A stretch of DNA of 64,000 bases from Cristatella mucedo (taxonomy: Eukaryota; Bryozoa; Phylactolaemata; Cristatellidae), in assembly GCA_009760855.2 (NCBI GenBank), contig WPIO01000144.1:126001-190000 (forward strand), written 5' to 3'. Below, one piece after another: positions 35,546 through 49,186 of the stretch; positions within the stretch are counted from its first letter, which is position 1; every line of letters begins with the position of its first letter. A model generated the notes under the pieces. It was not told the DNA's origin. It searched no databases and saw nothing but the letters and a program-made list of their open reading frames with translations. The position numbers were made by a program, and so were the translations under genes.

Positions 35546-36334
35546 TTTTTACTTTCAATTATTTGCTACTTAGACTTAAGACTCGCAAAATAGAAGCCTC
35601 TTTTTTCAACAGCTGTTAAAATTTACTGAAAGGAAGAGGCGTGTCCTGCCTTGGATTCTCTCTGGACTTGGAACGAGTCAGCAAAGCTGCAACTCTTGAA
35701 AGAGATTGCCTCTTTAAGCAGTCGGCAGCCTCAGAGACTGACTCTTTAAAATAAATGTTTCCCAGGTTTGAATTTTTTCGGCAGATTTAAAGGTCAACCA
35801 TTTTCCAGATACGCGAGAAGAATGGCTGCCAGAGCATGCAGGATTAGAAATTATCGCTCGGTGAAATTTTCAGCCGAACCTCGGCCGAAAAACCGCCGCC
35901 ACAATCTTACTTACCTGGCGTCCTTTGAGTGACGTTCGTCGAAGGAACGAACGCGTCAGTCGCCAACTTTTCTAAAACGACGAGGCGGCGGCACACGTCA
36001 GCTAGTACTAATTACAGCCGTGCAATTCGCTCACTTGATTACGGCAAAACGAAAAGAAAGCATTACCGCAGCAATCGAAGTGAAGCGAATCTTCCTCTAA
36101 TGCTCTTTACATAACTAGGCTTAATGGAAATGAACTAAAAGCATTTTGAAAATCACTCGTTTTACCACTCGCAATCGCCTAAAGGACGAGTCGCTTGGAC
36201 TCAGCGAGTGCTCTGAGAAGACGTGCCCGGCTCGCTCGCTCTCTCTCTCTTTTTTTTTATCCTTCTACTCTCCACAAAGGTCTTCGAGGCATTGTGGCTC
36301 TACTGTAGGCCCTATTAATTCATTTGTAAAAATA
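35546..36334. other. No certain gene; strong donor on the minus strand
   Basis: On the minus strand a consensus donor (gacgccag/gtaagtaag) lies at about 35915. The sequence before it has no long frame, so a non-coding first exon is the most that could be proposed. Confidence 0.25.
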
Positions 36335-36477
36335 TAATTCATTTGTATAGCGCCCCAAGAGAACTTAATCTCTATTCAGGCGCTTCACATATGCCTCCGG
36401 GCTCGAGCCCAGGACCTCAGCCAGACCTGGGGCCAGGGCGAGCACCTTAACCGCTACACCAAACCAGCTCGGCTCTT
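36335..36477 (-). mobile_element. SINE family beta
   Basis: Antisense tail (aattcatttgtatagcgccc, aacttaatctctattcaggc), B box ggctcgagccc and head ending accaaaccagctcggc. Confidence 0.8.
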
Positions 36478-36847
36478 ATTCTGCTCTTACAGCGACTATG
36501 ACCGTCTGGGCGAGTCACACTTCTCGGAGTTCGCCTTGCAACCGCATTGCAACCGACCAAATGTCGGCCTCAAATCCTCGCTAGACGATAGAGCCTAGAG
36601 TGTGGCCGCAGCGGCCGCACTCTGCACGAATTGACCAAAAATGCGGCGCTCGTAGCGTCGCCGATCGTGGCCGACGCTTTCGAGGAATGAATTCGCCAGT
36701 CGAAGCACCAGCGCCGGAGCGCTGTCGCCGCGGGCGATAGGTGTCCAAAGTCTAGAGCACTGCTGCGCTGCCTGGCTCAGAGGCGCCGGAGCGCGAGTCG
36801 CCGACTCATTGCCCTCGACCTATGCCGCTCGACCACAGGTTGTGACA
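36478..36847. other. No gene seen; GC-rich
   Basis: CpG-rich stretch between two SINEs without a supported exon. Confidence 0.4.
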
Positions 36848-37030
36848 TGGTGAGCCGCGATGGCACACTATCTAAGGCGGTTACTTTTCACGACCTCGGT
36901 CCCGAGGTCGTGGGTTCGGATCCTGCGGTGGGCGATCCTTAATCACCGCTGCAAGCGGTGGTGATAGCCGCGATGGCTCTTCTGTCGCTGTACAAAAGAG
37001 GCTGATAAATCATTTAGTAGGTATTTATTT
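36848..37030 (+). mobile_element. SINE family alpha, well preserved
   Basis: Head gagccgcgatggcacacta, perfect palindrome cacgacctcgg/ccgaggtcgtg, B box ggttcggatcc, hairpin body and aagaggctgataaatc end. Confidence 0.85.
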
Positions 37031-37409
37031 TATTTATAAACGGCTCGAGGTCATTCGAGAATTATCTGTTAGCAGTTCGATTGAAACAGAGCCTCGCTAG
37101 AGTAGCCTGAGAACGATTGCCGATATATTAATTATTATTAGCGACTCATGAATTATAATTACTTGGGACTACGGCTATATAGTAATCGTTGCTTTAGCAG
37201 TGTAGAAGCCGAAGGTATGTAGTGTGCAGTCACGTGTGCTGGAGGTTTTGAGCAAGGCGGGAGAAGCGCCTCCGAGGCTTTGGGCCGGTAGGGGGCGCTT
37301 CAGGCGCGTTCTAGGCGCCGTACGAGAGCTTTTGCACGCTGGTGGCTGATACCGGACGCACGTTTACCTCCGTCGCTGTCCAAAATATTATTGTACGCTG
37401 CGGCAATGC
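37031..37409. other. No gene seen
   Basis: No exon or repeat recognised, apart from a short ATT run near 37128. Confidence 0.4.
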
Positions 37410-37525
37410 ACTCATCATTTTAATAATAGTAATAATGATAAGAACAATAATTAGTGTATTCGTATAGCACCCTCAAAGAACTTAATCTTGTTCTAGGCAC
37501 TTTACGTGTGCTGCAACTCTCATGA
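37410..37525 (-). mobile_element. LINE family A tail, diverged
   Basis: Antisense AAT-type repeats, gtatagcaccctcaaagaac, ttaatcttgttctaggcac and tttacgtgtgctgc; a solo or 5'-truncated end. Confidence 0.6.
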
Positions 37526-38020
37526 AAGCTGCACAAGAGAACCGGAGGTCGGTCTAAGCGCTGCTGAGCACCGAAGGCGCCAAGTCACGTGGTGGCAAAA
37601 CAAGGTTCGCTGACACGTCCATGTTGAGAGACTTTGAAGCAGTTCTTCTTTGCATAAGTGGCCACATGCAGACCTAGATGATCCAAGTGATAACAATCTA
37701 TTGTATAAAAATAATATATATTATAAAAAAATATATATTATATAAAAAATCCAAGATCCAAGTGATCCAGGGATGAATTTAGCACACAGTTAGCTGACCT
37801 TGCACAGAAGCCAAGTCTAAGGGTAGCAGCAGCAGTGCAGCAGCAACGTGCGGTGGCTCAGCGGCTGTGCATAGCTCCTGTAGCTCTCGGTGTCTAGCTC
37901 CGTGCGTCTGTCACATGATTCTAAATGTGCTGCAGCAAAGCCAGCAGTAGGTGGCTTGAGGCCCGACTAGACGTCAGTCGTAAAGGACGGCAGTAGCAGA
38001 TGCAGGACTAGAGTAATGAC

Positions 38021-38022
<2 letters not shown>
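37526..38022. other. No gene seen
   Basis: Includes an AT-rich duplication (atatatattataaaaaa twice, 37710-37750) bracketed by copies of gatccaagtgat. Confidence 0.4.
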
Positions 38023-38098
<76 letters not shown>

Positions 38099-38277
38099 AG
38101 ACAGGGAGACAGACAGACAGAGAGACAGAGAGAGAGAGCGAGACAGAGAGCGAGACAGACAGAGACAGAGACAGAGACAGAGACAGAGACAGAGACAGAG
38201 ACAGAGACAGAGACAGAGACAGAGACAGAGACAGAGACAGAGACAGAGACAGAGACAGAGACAGAGACAGACAGAGA
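38023..38277. repeat. Purine microsatellite (GA)n and (GAGACA)n
   Basis: About 70 bp of AG, a mixed stretch of GACA/GAGA units, then about 20 units of the hexamer agagac. Confidence 0.98.
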
Positions 38278-38429
38278 GCTGCTACTCATAGGACACCTTA
38301 AGCCTGCGGCTGGGCTAGAAGACTTTGCTCTTCTAATAGGGGATGCTGTTGTTTAACCACCACCGTGTGCTCAGAATTTAGGTGCCGCCTACGACAGCTG
38401 CATAAATTTGCAAAGCTTTTTTAAGAAGA

Positions 38430-39008
38430 TTGCTTGCACAGATAGCCATCAGGTCCGATCCATATCAACGACTAGGGAGGTCTACCACGGTGGCTTGCAA
38501 AACATTTAACCAACCCCTATGTTATGTCTCGTCTAGATTATTGCAATTCCATTTCGGCAGGGCTACAGAAAAAGCCATAAAGAAGCTGCAGCTGGTAATA
38601 AGTACATCTGCAAGGCTAGTTTACAAATCTCAGAGGTCTTACCACGTGCCACCTTTGCTGAAAAAGCTAGGATGGCTGCCGGTTAATCAACGAATACAGA
38701 GCAAAGTTCTTACGCTGATTCACCAAGCCTGCCACTGCTTGGTTCCTACACGCATAGCTGAACTGCTGCAACAGTTTCAGCCTTCTCGTGCACTCAGGTC
38801 CTATAAGGCCAATAAATTAGTTGTTCTATTTATCCGCTTAAAGACCGTTGGCAACAGAAGCTTTTCCTCTGCAGGTCCTACACAGTGGAACTTACTTCCA
38901 CAATTCTTGTGCAACGAACACTACTCTCCTGCTGCCAACAATGCCACATTCTTTCCAGCGGTCCTGAGCTGCTACTTACATGCTACTCACTACCTCAACT
39001 GCTCTCCT
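38430..39008 (+). mobile_element. LINE family B, C-terminal part
   Basis: An open frame holds KKLQLVISTSARLVYKSQRS, LGWLPVNQRIQSKVLTLIHQ and the FLCNEHYSPAANNATFFPAV region: the usual domain after RT in L2/CR1-like LINEs, but clearly different from family A. It stops abruptly at the tail of an opposite-strand family A LINE, and its 3' end continues at about 40111. Confidence 0.8.
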
Positions 39009-40112
39009 TATAATAATAATAATAATAATGCACTCGATAAAGCACCCTCAGAGAACCCAATCTCTTCCTAGGCGCTTTACATTTGCTGCAAAGGGAAACG
39101 ATGATTGAATCGTGAGTAATATCATGCTTGATAAACAGCATAAACAACGTGGTTAGGGGTGACATGCTCAGGGTAAGCATGCAAATGTGGTTAGTGGTAA
39201 CATGCACAGTGTCAGTACGCATAAGCACATGAAGGACGAATCACGGGGACCCACTAAATGCTGTCCTAAATAGGTGTGTTTTTAAAGTCTTTTTAAATGT
39301 GGTCAAGTCGGGGGGATGTTCTGACGCAAGTCGGGAGGGAGTTCCAGGCTTTGGGAGCATGCGAACTAAATGCACGGTCTCCAAAGGATTTGAGGTGTGT
39401 ACGAGGTAGTGGTAAACTGTTGGATTCCGAAAAGCTAGTGGTACGATTCTTGGCCTGGTAGGGAAGTAGATCTGAGAGATAGGCTGGAGCCAAAGAATGA
39501 AGTGACCTAAAAGTGAGCGACACAACTTTAAAGTCGATCCGTTGCTTGACTGGTAGCCAGTGCAGGTCGGCGAGAAGTGATGTGACGAGGCAACTGCGAC
39601 GTTCATGACAGACAAGCCTAGCTGCAGAGTTTTGTACAAGGTTTAATCGCCTGATTGCACATGCCGGTAGGCCAGCAAGCAGCGAGTTACAGAAGTCAAG
39701 TCGGGATGTCACAAATGCATGGACCAACTTAGACGTGGTATCCTTATATAAATTGTTATCCTTATTTTATCATTATCCTTATCTCTATTTTAGCAATGTT
39801 ATGGAGCTGAAAGTAGGCAGATTTGACTGTGGAGCTGATATGGTCGTCTAACGAGAGGTCACTTTGGAACATGACACCTAGATTTTGAGCTGATTCAACA
39901 GGAGAAATGCTGGCAGAGCCAATTTTGAGCGTCAGCCTTTCCAGTTTCTGAATCTTACTGGGTTTGCCCATAACTAGTAAGTTAGTTTAATTATCGTCTA
40001 GTTGTAGAAAATTTTCTGCCATCCATGTGCAGATGTCATCAATATATGCAGCAAGTGAGTTGAGAGAATTCGAGGTGCTCGAAGGCTGGGAGGGATCAAA
40101 GCAAAGGTACAG
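39009..40112 (-). mobile_element. LINE family A, 5'-truncated, inserted into LINE family B
   Basis: The minus strand holds the end of RT, the C-terminal domain ([20 protein letters not shown] and [16 protein letters not shown]), 3' UTR and tail ending in AAT repeats at 39009. A short insert with ttatcc repeats interrupts it near 39745-39785. The flanks ccttat and gcttat suggest a 5-bp target duplication (cttat) in the LINE B host. Confidence 0.85.
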
Positions 40113-40290
40113 GCTTATTCAGTTATGCTTCTCACTTTCCTTGTGGTGCGTGATATGAAGTCTGGTTGCTACGAATGAGCACCGAAAACTTCTTAGGCTT
40201 TGAGCGGACTACAGAAAACTTTCCTGTCTAGCATCCATATAGTCTTCGCGGCTTTGTGGAGTTGCAGATGGAGATACAACGAGCGAAAAC
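40113..40290 (+). mobile_element. LINE family B, 3' end (continuation of 38430-39008)
   Basis: ttcttaggctttgagcggac, ctacagaaaactttcctgtc and gttgcagatggagatac match the 3' end at 34960-35045. Confidence 0.7.
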
Positions 40291-40757
40291 ATGCTGCTGC
40301 AGCTGCAGTAACTTCGGCAGCAGCTGCTTCGCGTTCCAAGCTGCGAACGCAGCTACCCATATTCTCCTTGCCACATGCCTTCTATTGCTGCAATAATTAA
40401 TTAATCATTATTACCATGCTAAAGTAATCTAGCTGCATGTGACCTTCAAGGAGGAAGTGTCGCACCAAAAATGTACTTCCTACATCCCCTAAGCTCTTTC
40501 CAATAAAATTCTCCATCAACTCCTTTTTTGTGGCCCTTGACTCTTTAAGCTTAGCCTCACGGCCAAAGTAGGAATGGTGGCAGCAGCATGGACTGCAGGA
40601 AACAGCTTGTTTGGTGGTTTGGGCTAATGAGCCTGTCAGCTGAAACCCAATCAATCGCTGCTGCGTTTGCATTTGGCCCAAAGTGTGCCCAAAACACTAG
40701 GCTGATGATTCACGACTTTTCATCTGAGGGAAGGGCGAGAGCATGCACAGTGGCATC
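40291..40757. other. No gene seen
   Basis: No supported exon on either strand. Confidence 0.4.
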
Positions 40758-41789
<1,032 letters not shown>

Positions 41790-42112
41790 TAGGCAGTCGG
41801 TAGCAACAACAGATTTAATCTAGCGCCACGAAAGGAAAGTGAGAAGCATGCGGGAGAAAAGAGACCAGCTGAGGCAGTGTGCAGCCTGGAAGCAGCAGCC
41901 CAGTACGATTGGAAAAGATGTGTCACAGTCGGTAGCAGATAAGAAGGTGTCTTTGCATACGAATTATGGAACTGAGTTCACACAGTCGCACGGAGCTGCA
42001 GAGCAAAAGAGTGTCGTCAACGGTCTTCAAGCTGATTAATGGAATAGCTAATTTATTGCCCATAGAAGACCAGAGAGCACGAGGAGGCTGAACCTGGTGC
42101 ATTTGATCCTTC
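41790..42112 (-). mobile_element. LINE family B fragment, C-terminal part
   Basis: The minus strand reads MHQVQPPRALWSSMGNKLAI and further degraded sequence corresponding to 34660-34900. Confidence 0.6.
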
Positions 42113-44546
42113 CTCATTATGGGTGATTTCAGGATTCATCTTGATAACTTACTTACCTGACGCATTCAGCACTGAATTTCATGCACTGACTGACTCAGTG
42201 TCTCTTGTGGCTCATGTGCTTGGCCTTACTCACATGAAGGGTCGCACGCTCGATCAAATTTTCTCATGCGACTGCACTTTGCCATTACCAATTATTCCCA
42301 AATCCTGCTGATCTGACCACACGTAGATCTTATTCAGTCTATAATGTGTGCCCTCCTGCTCCTCCTCCTCTAAAATCACATGTGAATCGCGAAACCTCAA
42401 GTCCCTTGACATCGTGCTGTGCGAGAATATCTGCTTCGCCTCTGCTGTTCAATCCCCTTCCCACCTGTCATCATTGGTATATTGCTACAACAAGACACTA
42501 GCTGACATGCTCGACGTGTTTGCGCCATTCTTACTAAGCGCACTGTGTGCCCTCACCCAGACGGCCTATAATTTACCACGGACATTAAACTAGCTAAGCC
42601 TACTAAGTGCATCCTTGAAAAGCACACACAAGATCAGGACTGGCTGTCCATCGACAGGCATACGAAGACTACTGTAGATCGTACCAATCGATCATAGCAA
42701 AAGCCAAATCTGGCTTCTATAAAAACATTGTAGAATCACAGATGCACAATCCAAAAATGCGCATGTTGACTATCAACCATCTCCTCAACCGCTCCTTGGT
42801 TAGCTTTTTACCTAATGATCCATGTGATGATCTAGCTGATCGCGTCTCTAACGTCTTTGTCAACTAAATAGACTAGATCAAAGAGTCCATCCCTAAGATA
42901 GTTGCATCCCCCCTGGAATCCAGAGCACCAATTCTCCGTGCAGCACCTCAACGCCTATATTTAAAGAGATCATTAATGACCTAGTTCTGAAGTTCCTATG
43001 CCAATCGAATAGGATTACTAGTCCTACGGACTGTATCCCCACAACACCTTTCAAAAAGTCTGTAGTCAGGCCAATGCTCAAGAAAGTTAACTTGACAAAG
43101 AGAATTTGAGCAATTTCTGCCCAGTCTCCCTCTTACCGTTCCTATGAAAAACACTGGAACGAGTCGTGGCAGACCAGCGGAACTCATATGTCGAAACCGG
43201 TTGAAACCTTAAACCTTGCTAGCAAATTCCAGCCTGGTTTTTAGAGCTAATCACTCTTCAGAGTCAGCATTGCATCGCGTGTCTAACGACCTACCAATTT
43301 AGAATTGAATGGAGTATCTTGGTTTATTTTGCATGATCTTTCGGCAGATTTTGATACTATTGATCACCAATTTTTTTTAAGCGCCCCTCATCTCGCTTGG
43401 ACATCGCTGGCACTGCTCTGTAATGGTTCTGGTCCCAACTTAGTGGGACACTCCAAAGTGGTGATGCGAATGGACAATAATCATCCAAGGAACCTCTGAA
43501 ACATGGGGAAACTTAGGGCTCTGTGCATGGTTCCTTTCTTTTCACGATTTATAGTCTCCCTCTTGCTGATGTGGTTGCAAAGCACAATCTAGACTTTCAC
43601 TTCTATGCAGATGGCACTCAGTTGTACCTTTGCTTTGATCCCTCCCAGCCGTTCAATTCTCTCAGCTCCATTGCTGCATGTATTGATGACATCTGCACAT
43701 GGATTGCAGCAAAATTTCTTACATTTGATGATGATAACCACTTTACTAGTTATGGGCAAACCAAGCGTGATTCAGACATAGGAAAGACTGACACTCAAAA
43801 TCGGCTCTGCCAGAATATCTCCTGTTGAATCTGCCCGAAATCTTGGTGTGATGCTCCAAAGTGACCTTTTATTAGACGATCATATCAGTTCCACAGTCGT
43901 CTGCCTACTTGAACTTGTTTAGACAGGGATACCGCATTTAAATTGGTCCATGCATTTGTGGCATCCCTCGTTGACTTCTGTAACTCACTGCTTGCTGGCA
44001 TACCGGCGTGTGCAATCAGGCGCTTACAGATGGTGCAAGACTCTGCAGCTAGGCTTGTCTGTCATGAGCATAGCAGTTGCCACATCACACATCTATTCGA
44101 CGAATTATGCTGTGTGGGCCTGCAGCTTCTCCCATCGTAATTAGCACAGCAGCATCGGCCACTAATTGCCCCACCTGCAGCAGGTGGTTGGGCAATTGAC
44201 TCGGTGCAGCGTCCGGCCCTTGATGTAATGATGTTGCACACAGATGCATCTGCGGCGAGTCGGCCAGCTCGTGTATGTTCGCATTGAGGGAATAACGATT
44301 GAGTCTCGTTTACAGCTCACGTCCAAGTTTGTGGGTCCACGGGATTCGTCATTTAAGTTCTTATGCGTGCGGACACTGTGCATGCTACCACTAACCATAC
44401 TTGTATGCTGACCCTGTTATCCCTAACTATGTTATTCTTGTTGCGTATTCAGCATGCTACCACTAGCCATTCGATCGTGCATCATTTGCAGCAACTGTAA
44501 AGCGCCTAGAAAGAGATTAAATTCTCTCAGGGCACTATACCAAGCG

Positions 44547-44568
<22 letters not shown>
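42113..44568 (+). mobile_element. LINE family A, long degraded copy
   Basis: It begins in the endonuclease (GDFRIHLDN at about 42120), passes the HSKG-like segment and linker, RT with many stops (LHDLSADFDTIDHQF; FHFYADGTQLYL, where the second catalytic Asp is Gly), the C-terminal domain to about 44105, then about 220 bp of unrelated sequence, then 3' UTR and tail (aaagcgcctagaaagag at 44499, ATT and ATTATC repeats). Confidence 0.85.
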
Positions 44569-44580
<12 letters not shown>

Positions 44581-46586
44581 TGTTAACTAAGCTTGTAGAA
44601 GCCAAGCCATAGCGGCTTTTGTGAGTTAGCCTAAGAACTTTTACTAGGTCACAGTGAGTCTTATACTGCGGTAGAGTTCCTGCACTGTCGTCGAGTACAA
44701 TATAGTGTAGAGTATTATAGTATTATACTCTTTACTTAGCCAAATATTAGGACTAAGTCGCATTAAATTGTAAAGCAAATGGATAAATGTTTAAATAATA
44801 AATTCCCTTTCGTTCTCTTATTGAAAGTTGTAGCGAAGGGTTTGGCTGATGGCGGCGGTTCGTCAAAAGCACGTCTCTGGGCATTGGAGTTGCCTTCCGG
44901 GACGTTTTGTATTTTTTTGCAAAAAGGCACCAAGCAAATTTGATTTCTTTCAACAACAAAAAATAAAACATGAACAAGGAGCCCCAAAGAGATATAGCTC
45001 GTGAACTTCTAAGAGAATTTTGGGGTGCATTGAGGCTGATCTGTATGATCCTAAGCGTCTTTCGAGCGTTAAACTCAGCAATCTATCTTTGTTTCTAACC
45101 TCCAGAATTTAAAGGGTTAGAGGCATTCCGAAACTTTGTAATGAGAAGTGATTTTGAAAACAATTAGCTTTGCAACAGATTGATACTGAAGTATCGCGAT
45201 CAGATCTCGCCTTTAGCGTTTTACTAATTGCAGGTTATTCTCACTTTCGATTGTGAAGTGGTGCTTGGGCCTCCCAGCAGGGCGGTTCCCTAGAGAGTGC
45301 TTATCGCAGCAATAATAGTGGCTTTGTGTTTCGTCTCAAGACAACTAAACGTCTTTTCAAAAGAATTAACAACTCTATTTAGGACTTTCAATCATCACGT
45401 CATGGTTATTGACATGCACGGCATCAAGCATTCAAAACCAAGCATCATGCGTAGGCCGCCATTCTGAAGCAAACATGACCACTGAGGGTCACCGGTCCAG
45501 GTTGGTTCTCTAGCAAGCAAAACCCACTGAATCGTGCTCATAGTGGCCCATGATCGGATGGAAAGAGAGCTCACTGAAGGAGCTAAGAGCCGAGTAGGTC
45601 AAGGCTAGTGGATTTGATTTGAGCTTTGACCTGCAAGCCGGACAGAGGATCTTTAAATCGATTTCATGCTTGATGCCAGTGAAGCTTAGCTAGACGTGAT
45701 TTGACGTATTTGCTACATTAATCGTGGATTCTCGCATCCCAACACCAAATGCAACAAGTGCATCTTGTCCGTTGCAAGATTTCCTACCGCATATCGAAGT
45801 TCATGAAAAAATTGTATACGGAAGCCCAATGCAGCTAAGACCTGTTTAAAGCGTATCTATTTGTTGTTTGACTACCGAGCAAGTTAGGAGTTACGTGTAT
45901 TTGGTCGTGTAAATTTTCCCCGCTTCATGCTACGTGCCATTGGCCGCAGACTCCACCGCTGGCTGCAGCGTTAGCCATGAAGCGTAGCAAGGGGTGGGTA
46001 GGGCGGACGGGTGTCTCCGGGCGCCAAGGCCAAAAGGGTCGCCGAATGTGAAATGGGCTGTGGATATTTTTTTTAAACTTTTTTTAAGTGAGAATACCAT
46101 TCTTAGTTTCAAGCAAGTCCTAGTTTTCATGGACTTGACTATTTCTGGCTGAGCTAGTTGAGCGTGTTTACAGATTCAGGTCAAGCTGTAGCCTGATGCT
46201 CTGGCGACACAGAAACACCGAGTATACGACGACACAGAAACAACGAGTGGGCTTCAACCGCAGTGTATTCGGCTGTCGTTCGCAGCGCCACAATCACACC
46301 GCTGTTTGGTTCACGCACGCAGAGATAACGCCTGCCGATGACCACCACCACCAGTTTAATGTACGACGCACGGAACAGAGGGATGCTCGACTCCCTTCGC
46401 CCCTCCCCCCCCCCACTTAGGTCCCCTCTCCTCGGCCGCGGCTGCGCACTGGCAGACCCCGATGACTCATCAGAGGCGGACCACAGCTGGGTACTGGCCC
46501 CTCTCGATGACGCTCCCGACAGCTGTTCATCCGCGGTTTAGCAGAGGAGCAGTACGGGGCTGCGCGTAATCAAACTACACACACGG
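44569..46586. other. No certain gene
   Basis: Minus-strand frames near 44753-44987 look partly protein-like (NVPEGNSNAQRRAFDEPPPS) but lack clear splice support. The rest shows no feature; 46330-46586 is GC-rich with a run of 10 C. Confidence 0.3.
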
Positions 46587-46859
46587 CCGTCCACACTTCC
46601 GTCCGCGTTCCGTTCCAATTGACTTTCCAGTCCGTTCGCTCCATCCTGCCTGCCACAGGCCGTCTGCGTCCGCGCCAAGGGCGAACCTGGCCTGCTATGC
46701 AGCGTCAATCGAGCCTGCGTGCCGTGGCTGAGAGCCGACGAGCTATTAGACCACTTAAGCTAGGCTAACTTAACTGTCTGGGCTGAACAACGAAGCAGTG
46801 ATGTCTAGGCACTTTTCAGGCGTACACAAGAGACTACTGACCAGAAATGAGAAGACAAT

Positions 46860-48122
46860 TTTGGTAAACTGTGATAACCGCAGACTTATCGTGGCAGGAG
46901 TTCATGCTGCAAATCAAGATTCCGCTATCCTTACCTTTTTGGAACAATGGAAAGCATAAACATACTCTTTGCAGTATCAACTCTGAAGGGGAAAACGGAA
47001 GAAAGTCTTTGCCATCACTGTCAAACGTGACTTTGCAAAAAAGTGGAGCCCAAGAGTGGAGGCTGTGAAAGCTATCAACGGTGGACTCAAAAGCGATAGC
47101 GGCCTTTTGAAGTAACGTTATGTGGACACAAGTGGAATACTTGAAACAAGAAGGGAAGCTGGCAGTCCCGCTTAGGCCGTGAGTGCGCTATACAAAACTC
47201 TCCTGCGTAACACCCACATCGTCTTTATGACTACGTGGAGTTACAGACGGAGATATATTACATTACATTTACATTAGTCTCCTAAATTTTATTCTTAACT
47301 TAAGCTTTTTGGCATCTTAAAGAAGTTTGACTACGTACAGAAAAGACTGCAGGATTCAAAGATGATCTTCAAAGACGTCTCCTGTAACCTCCACACTCTC
47401 GAGATTTTTTCTCGAGATTCTCGATTGATTTTTCAAGACTTCGAGAAGACCTGTGCCAAGATTCACTATTAGATGCCAAAAAGGATTGTGGGGAGTTGCA
47501 GTTGAAGAAAGAATCCGCTGAAGGACACAGATGTCCGGAGAGCTCTCTTCTAATATTTGCTACTCGACAGAGGATGAGAATTTAAGAATAATAAAGGACA
47601 GCATAGACTATCTCCGAAAAGAAATTACAACTAGGTTTAACCAGTTCACAGATCTTGATGCTAAAGTTGGTTTCTTGTTGACAGGCGACAAGCCTTTGAA
47701 AAAATTTGACCAGACCAAACTCAGCCAGCAATGTTTTGATCTTGCAGGCTTCTATTGTTCAGACTTTGATGCAACAGAGCCGTACAACGAAATATGTTAC
47801 TGTGAATTGCTTCTTGCCACATTTCACGACTCGGCATTACAGACACCACTGGAACTCATGTCTTTCTTTGTCCATTATGGAGATGCGTTTCCTAATTTGA
47901 GAGTTGCCATGCAAGTTCTTCTCACCATAGCTGTATCAGTTGCCAGTTGTGAACGTTACCTTAAGCAAGCTGAAGATAGTCCTGTCTTACTTGAGAGCAT
48001 CGATGTGGTAAGCTAGATTTGGCGTTTTTAAGCATAGAGAAAGAAACACTGGACAATCTTGACTTTCAAACTGTAATAGACCAGTTTGCCACGCTCAATG
48101 TCAGGAAAATTTACCTAAGTTA
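46860..48122 (+). pseudogene. hAT transposase (DUF4371/zinc-finger-MYM-like type), decayed
   Basis: Readable parts in order: WQEFMLQIKIPLSLPFWNNG; ILKKFDYVQKRLQDSKMIFK; an open frame at 47531-48016 with IDYLRKEITTRFNQFTDLDA, GFYCSDFDATEP and the hAT dimerisation signature LRVAMQVLLTIAVSVASCER near its end; then EKETLDNLDFQTVIDQFA. Frameshifts separate the parts. The C-terminal block is typical of hAT transposases and their domesticated relatives, but the breaks argue against a working gene. Confidence 0.7.
47165..47290 (+). mobile_element. LINE family B tail inside the hAT relic
   Basis: cttaggccgtgagtgcgct, atacaaaactctcctgcgta and gagttacagacggagatat match the family B 3' end; the hAT homology resumes afterwards. 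Confidence 0.65.
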
Positions 48123-48317
48123 AAGCTGTGATAGTCACCTTGTACCTTTGCTACAGTTAATAAAACTGTCTTGACTTGATATGCCTGCTAACATGTGTTA
48201 ATTTCATCTTCGGTGGTGCGGCTATTTTGCAGCAATTTTTTACAGGGTGTCCCCAAGCGCCGAAAGGTCACACTCTACACATATGCTTTAGCATTGCCAA
48301 CCTATAGTAACCTCAGT

Positions 48318-49186
48318 AACTTCAGCTCAAAATCTAGGTGTCATATTCCAAAGCGACCTCTCGTTAGACGACCATATCGGCTCCACAGTCAAATCCGCCT
48401 ATTTTCAGCTTCATAACATTGCTTAAATTTGGGCTTGTTTAGATAAAGATACCACATCTAAGTTGGTCCATGCATTCGTGATATCCCGTCTCGACTTCTG
48501 CAACCCACTGCTTACTGGCCTACCAGCATGTGCGATCAGGCGATTGCAGCTGGTGCAAATCTTGGCAGCTAGACTTGTCTGCCGTGAGCGTCGCAGTTGC
48601 CACATTACTCCACTTCTCGCCGACCTGCACTGGCTACCTGTCAAGCAACGGATTGACTTCAAGGTTTTATCGCTCACTTTTAGGTCCCTTCATTCTATGG
48701 CTCCAGCCTATCTCTCAGATATACTACCCCATCAGGCCAAGCATCGTACCACCCGCTTTTCGGAATCCAACAGTCTCGAAATACCTCGTACAAACCTTAA
48801 ATCCTTAGGAGACCGTGCATTTAGTTCATATGCTCCCAAAGCCTGGAACTCCCTCCCGACCTGCGTCAGAACATCCCCCGACCTAACCACATTTAAAAGG
48901 AACCTAAAACACACCTATTTAGGCCAGCATTTAGTGGGTCCCTGTGATTCGTCCTTGATGTGCTTATGAGTGCTGACACTGTGCATGCTGCCACTAACCA
49001 CATTTGCATGCTGACCCTGTGCATGTCACCCCTAACCATATTATTCATTTTGTTTGTTTTTCAAGCATGATTTTACTTACCATTCAATTGCATTTCACTT
49101 TACAGCGAATGTAAAGCGCCTAGAAAGAGATTAAGTTCTCTGAGGGCGCTTTATCAAGTGAATTATTATTATTATTATTATTAACC
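48318..49186 (+). mobile_element. LINE family A, 5'-truncated, fairly young
   Basis: It starts in RT (aaatctaggtgtcatattcc) and includes an almost intact C-terminal domain frame at 48463-48969, 3' UTR and tail with ATT repeats to 49186. It is very similar to the copies at 2.7-3.4 and 20.9-21.8 kb. Confidence 0.88.

Larger units (their letters stand above)
46587..48270 (+). mobile_element. hAT-type DNA transposon relic, copy 1
   Basis: It shares a GC-rich leader (tccacacttccgtccgcgtt) and the whole decayed transposase with the minus-strand copy at 55625-57265. The homology continues downstream of the gene (tgcctgctaacatgtgttaa, gctattttgca). Terminal repeats could not be fixed. A LINE family B tail interrupts it at about 47165-47290. 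Confidence 0.7.

Noticed and set aside
38008-38291. Ser-Val and Arg-Gln repeat frames
   Set aside because: They come from the GA/GAGACA array.
44753-44987. Minus-strand frames with a hydrophobic start and a tail-like end
   Set aside because: No convincing acceptor and AT-rich composition explains the hydrophobic part.
47531-48016. Intact host gene derived from a hAT transposase
   Set aside because: The open frame covers only part of the transposase; the homologous parts up- and downstream are in other frames, as in a decaying relic.
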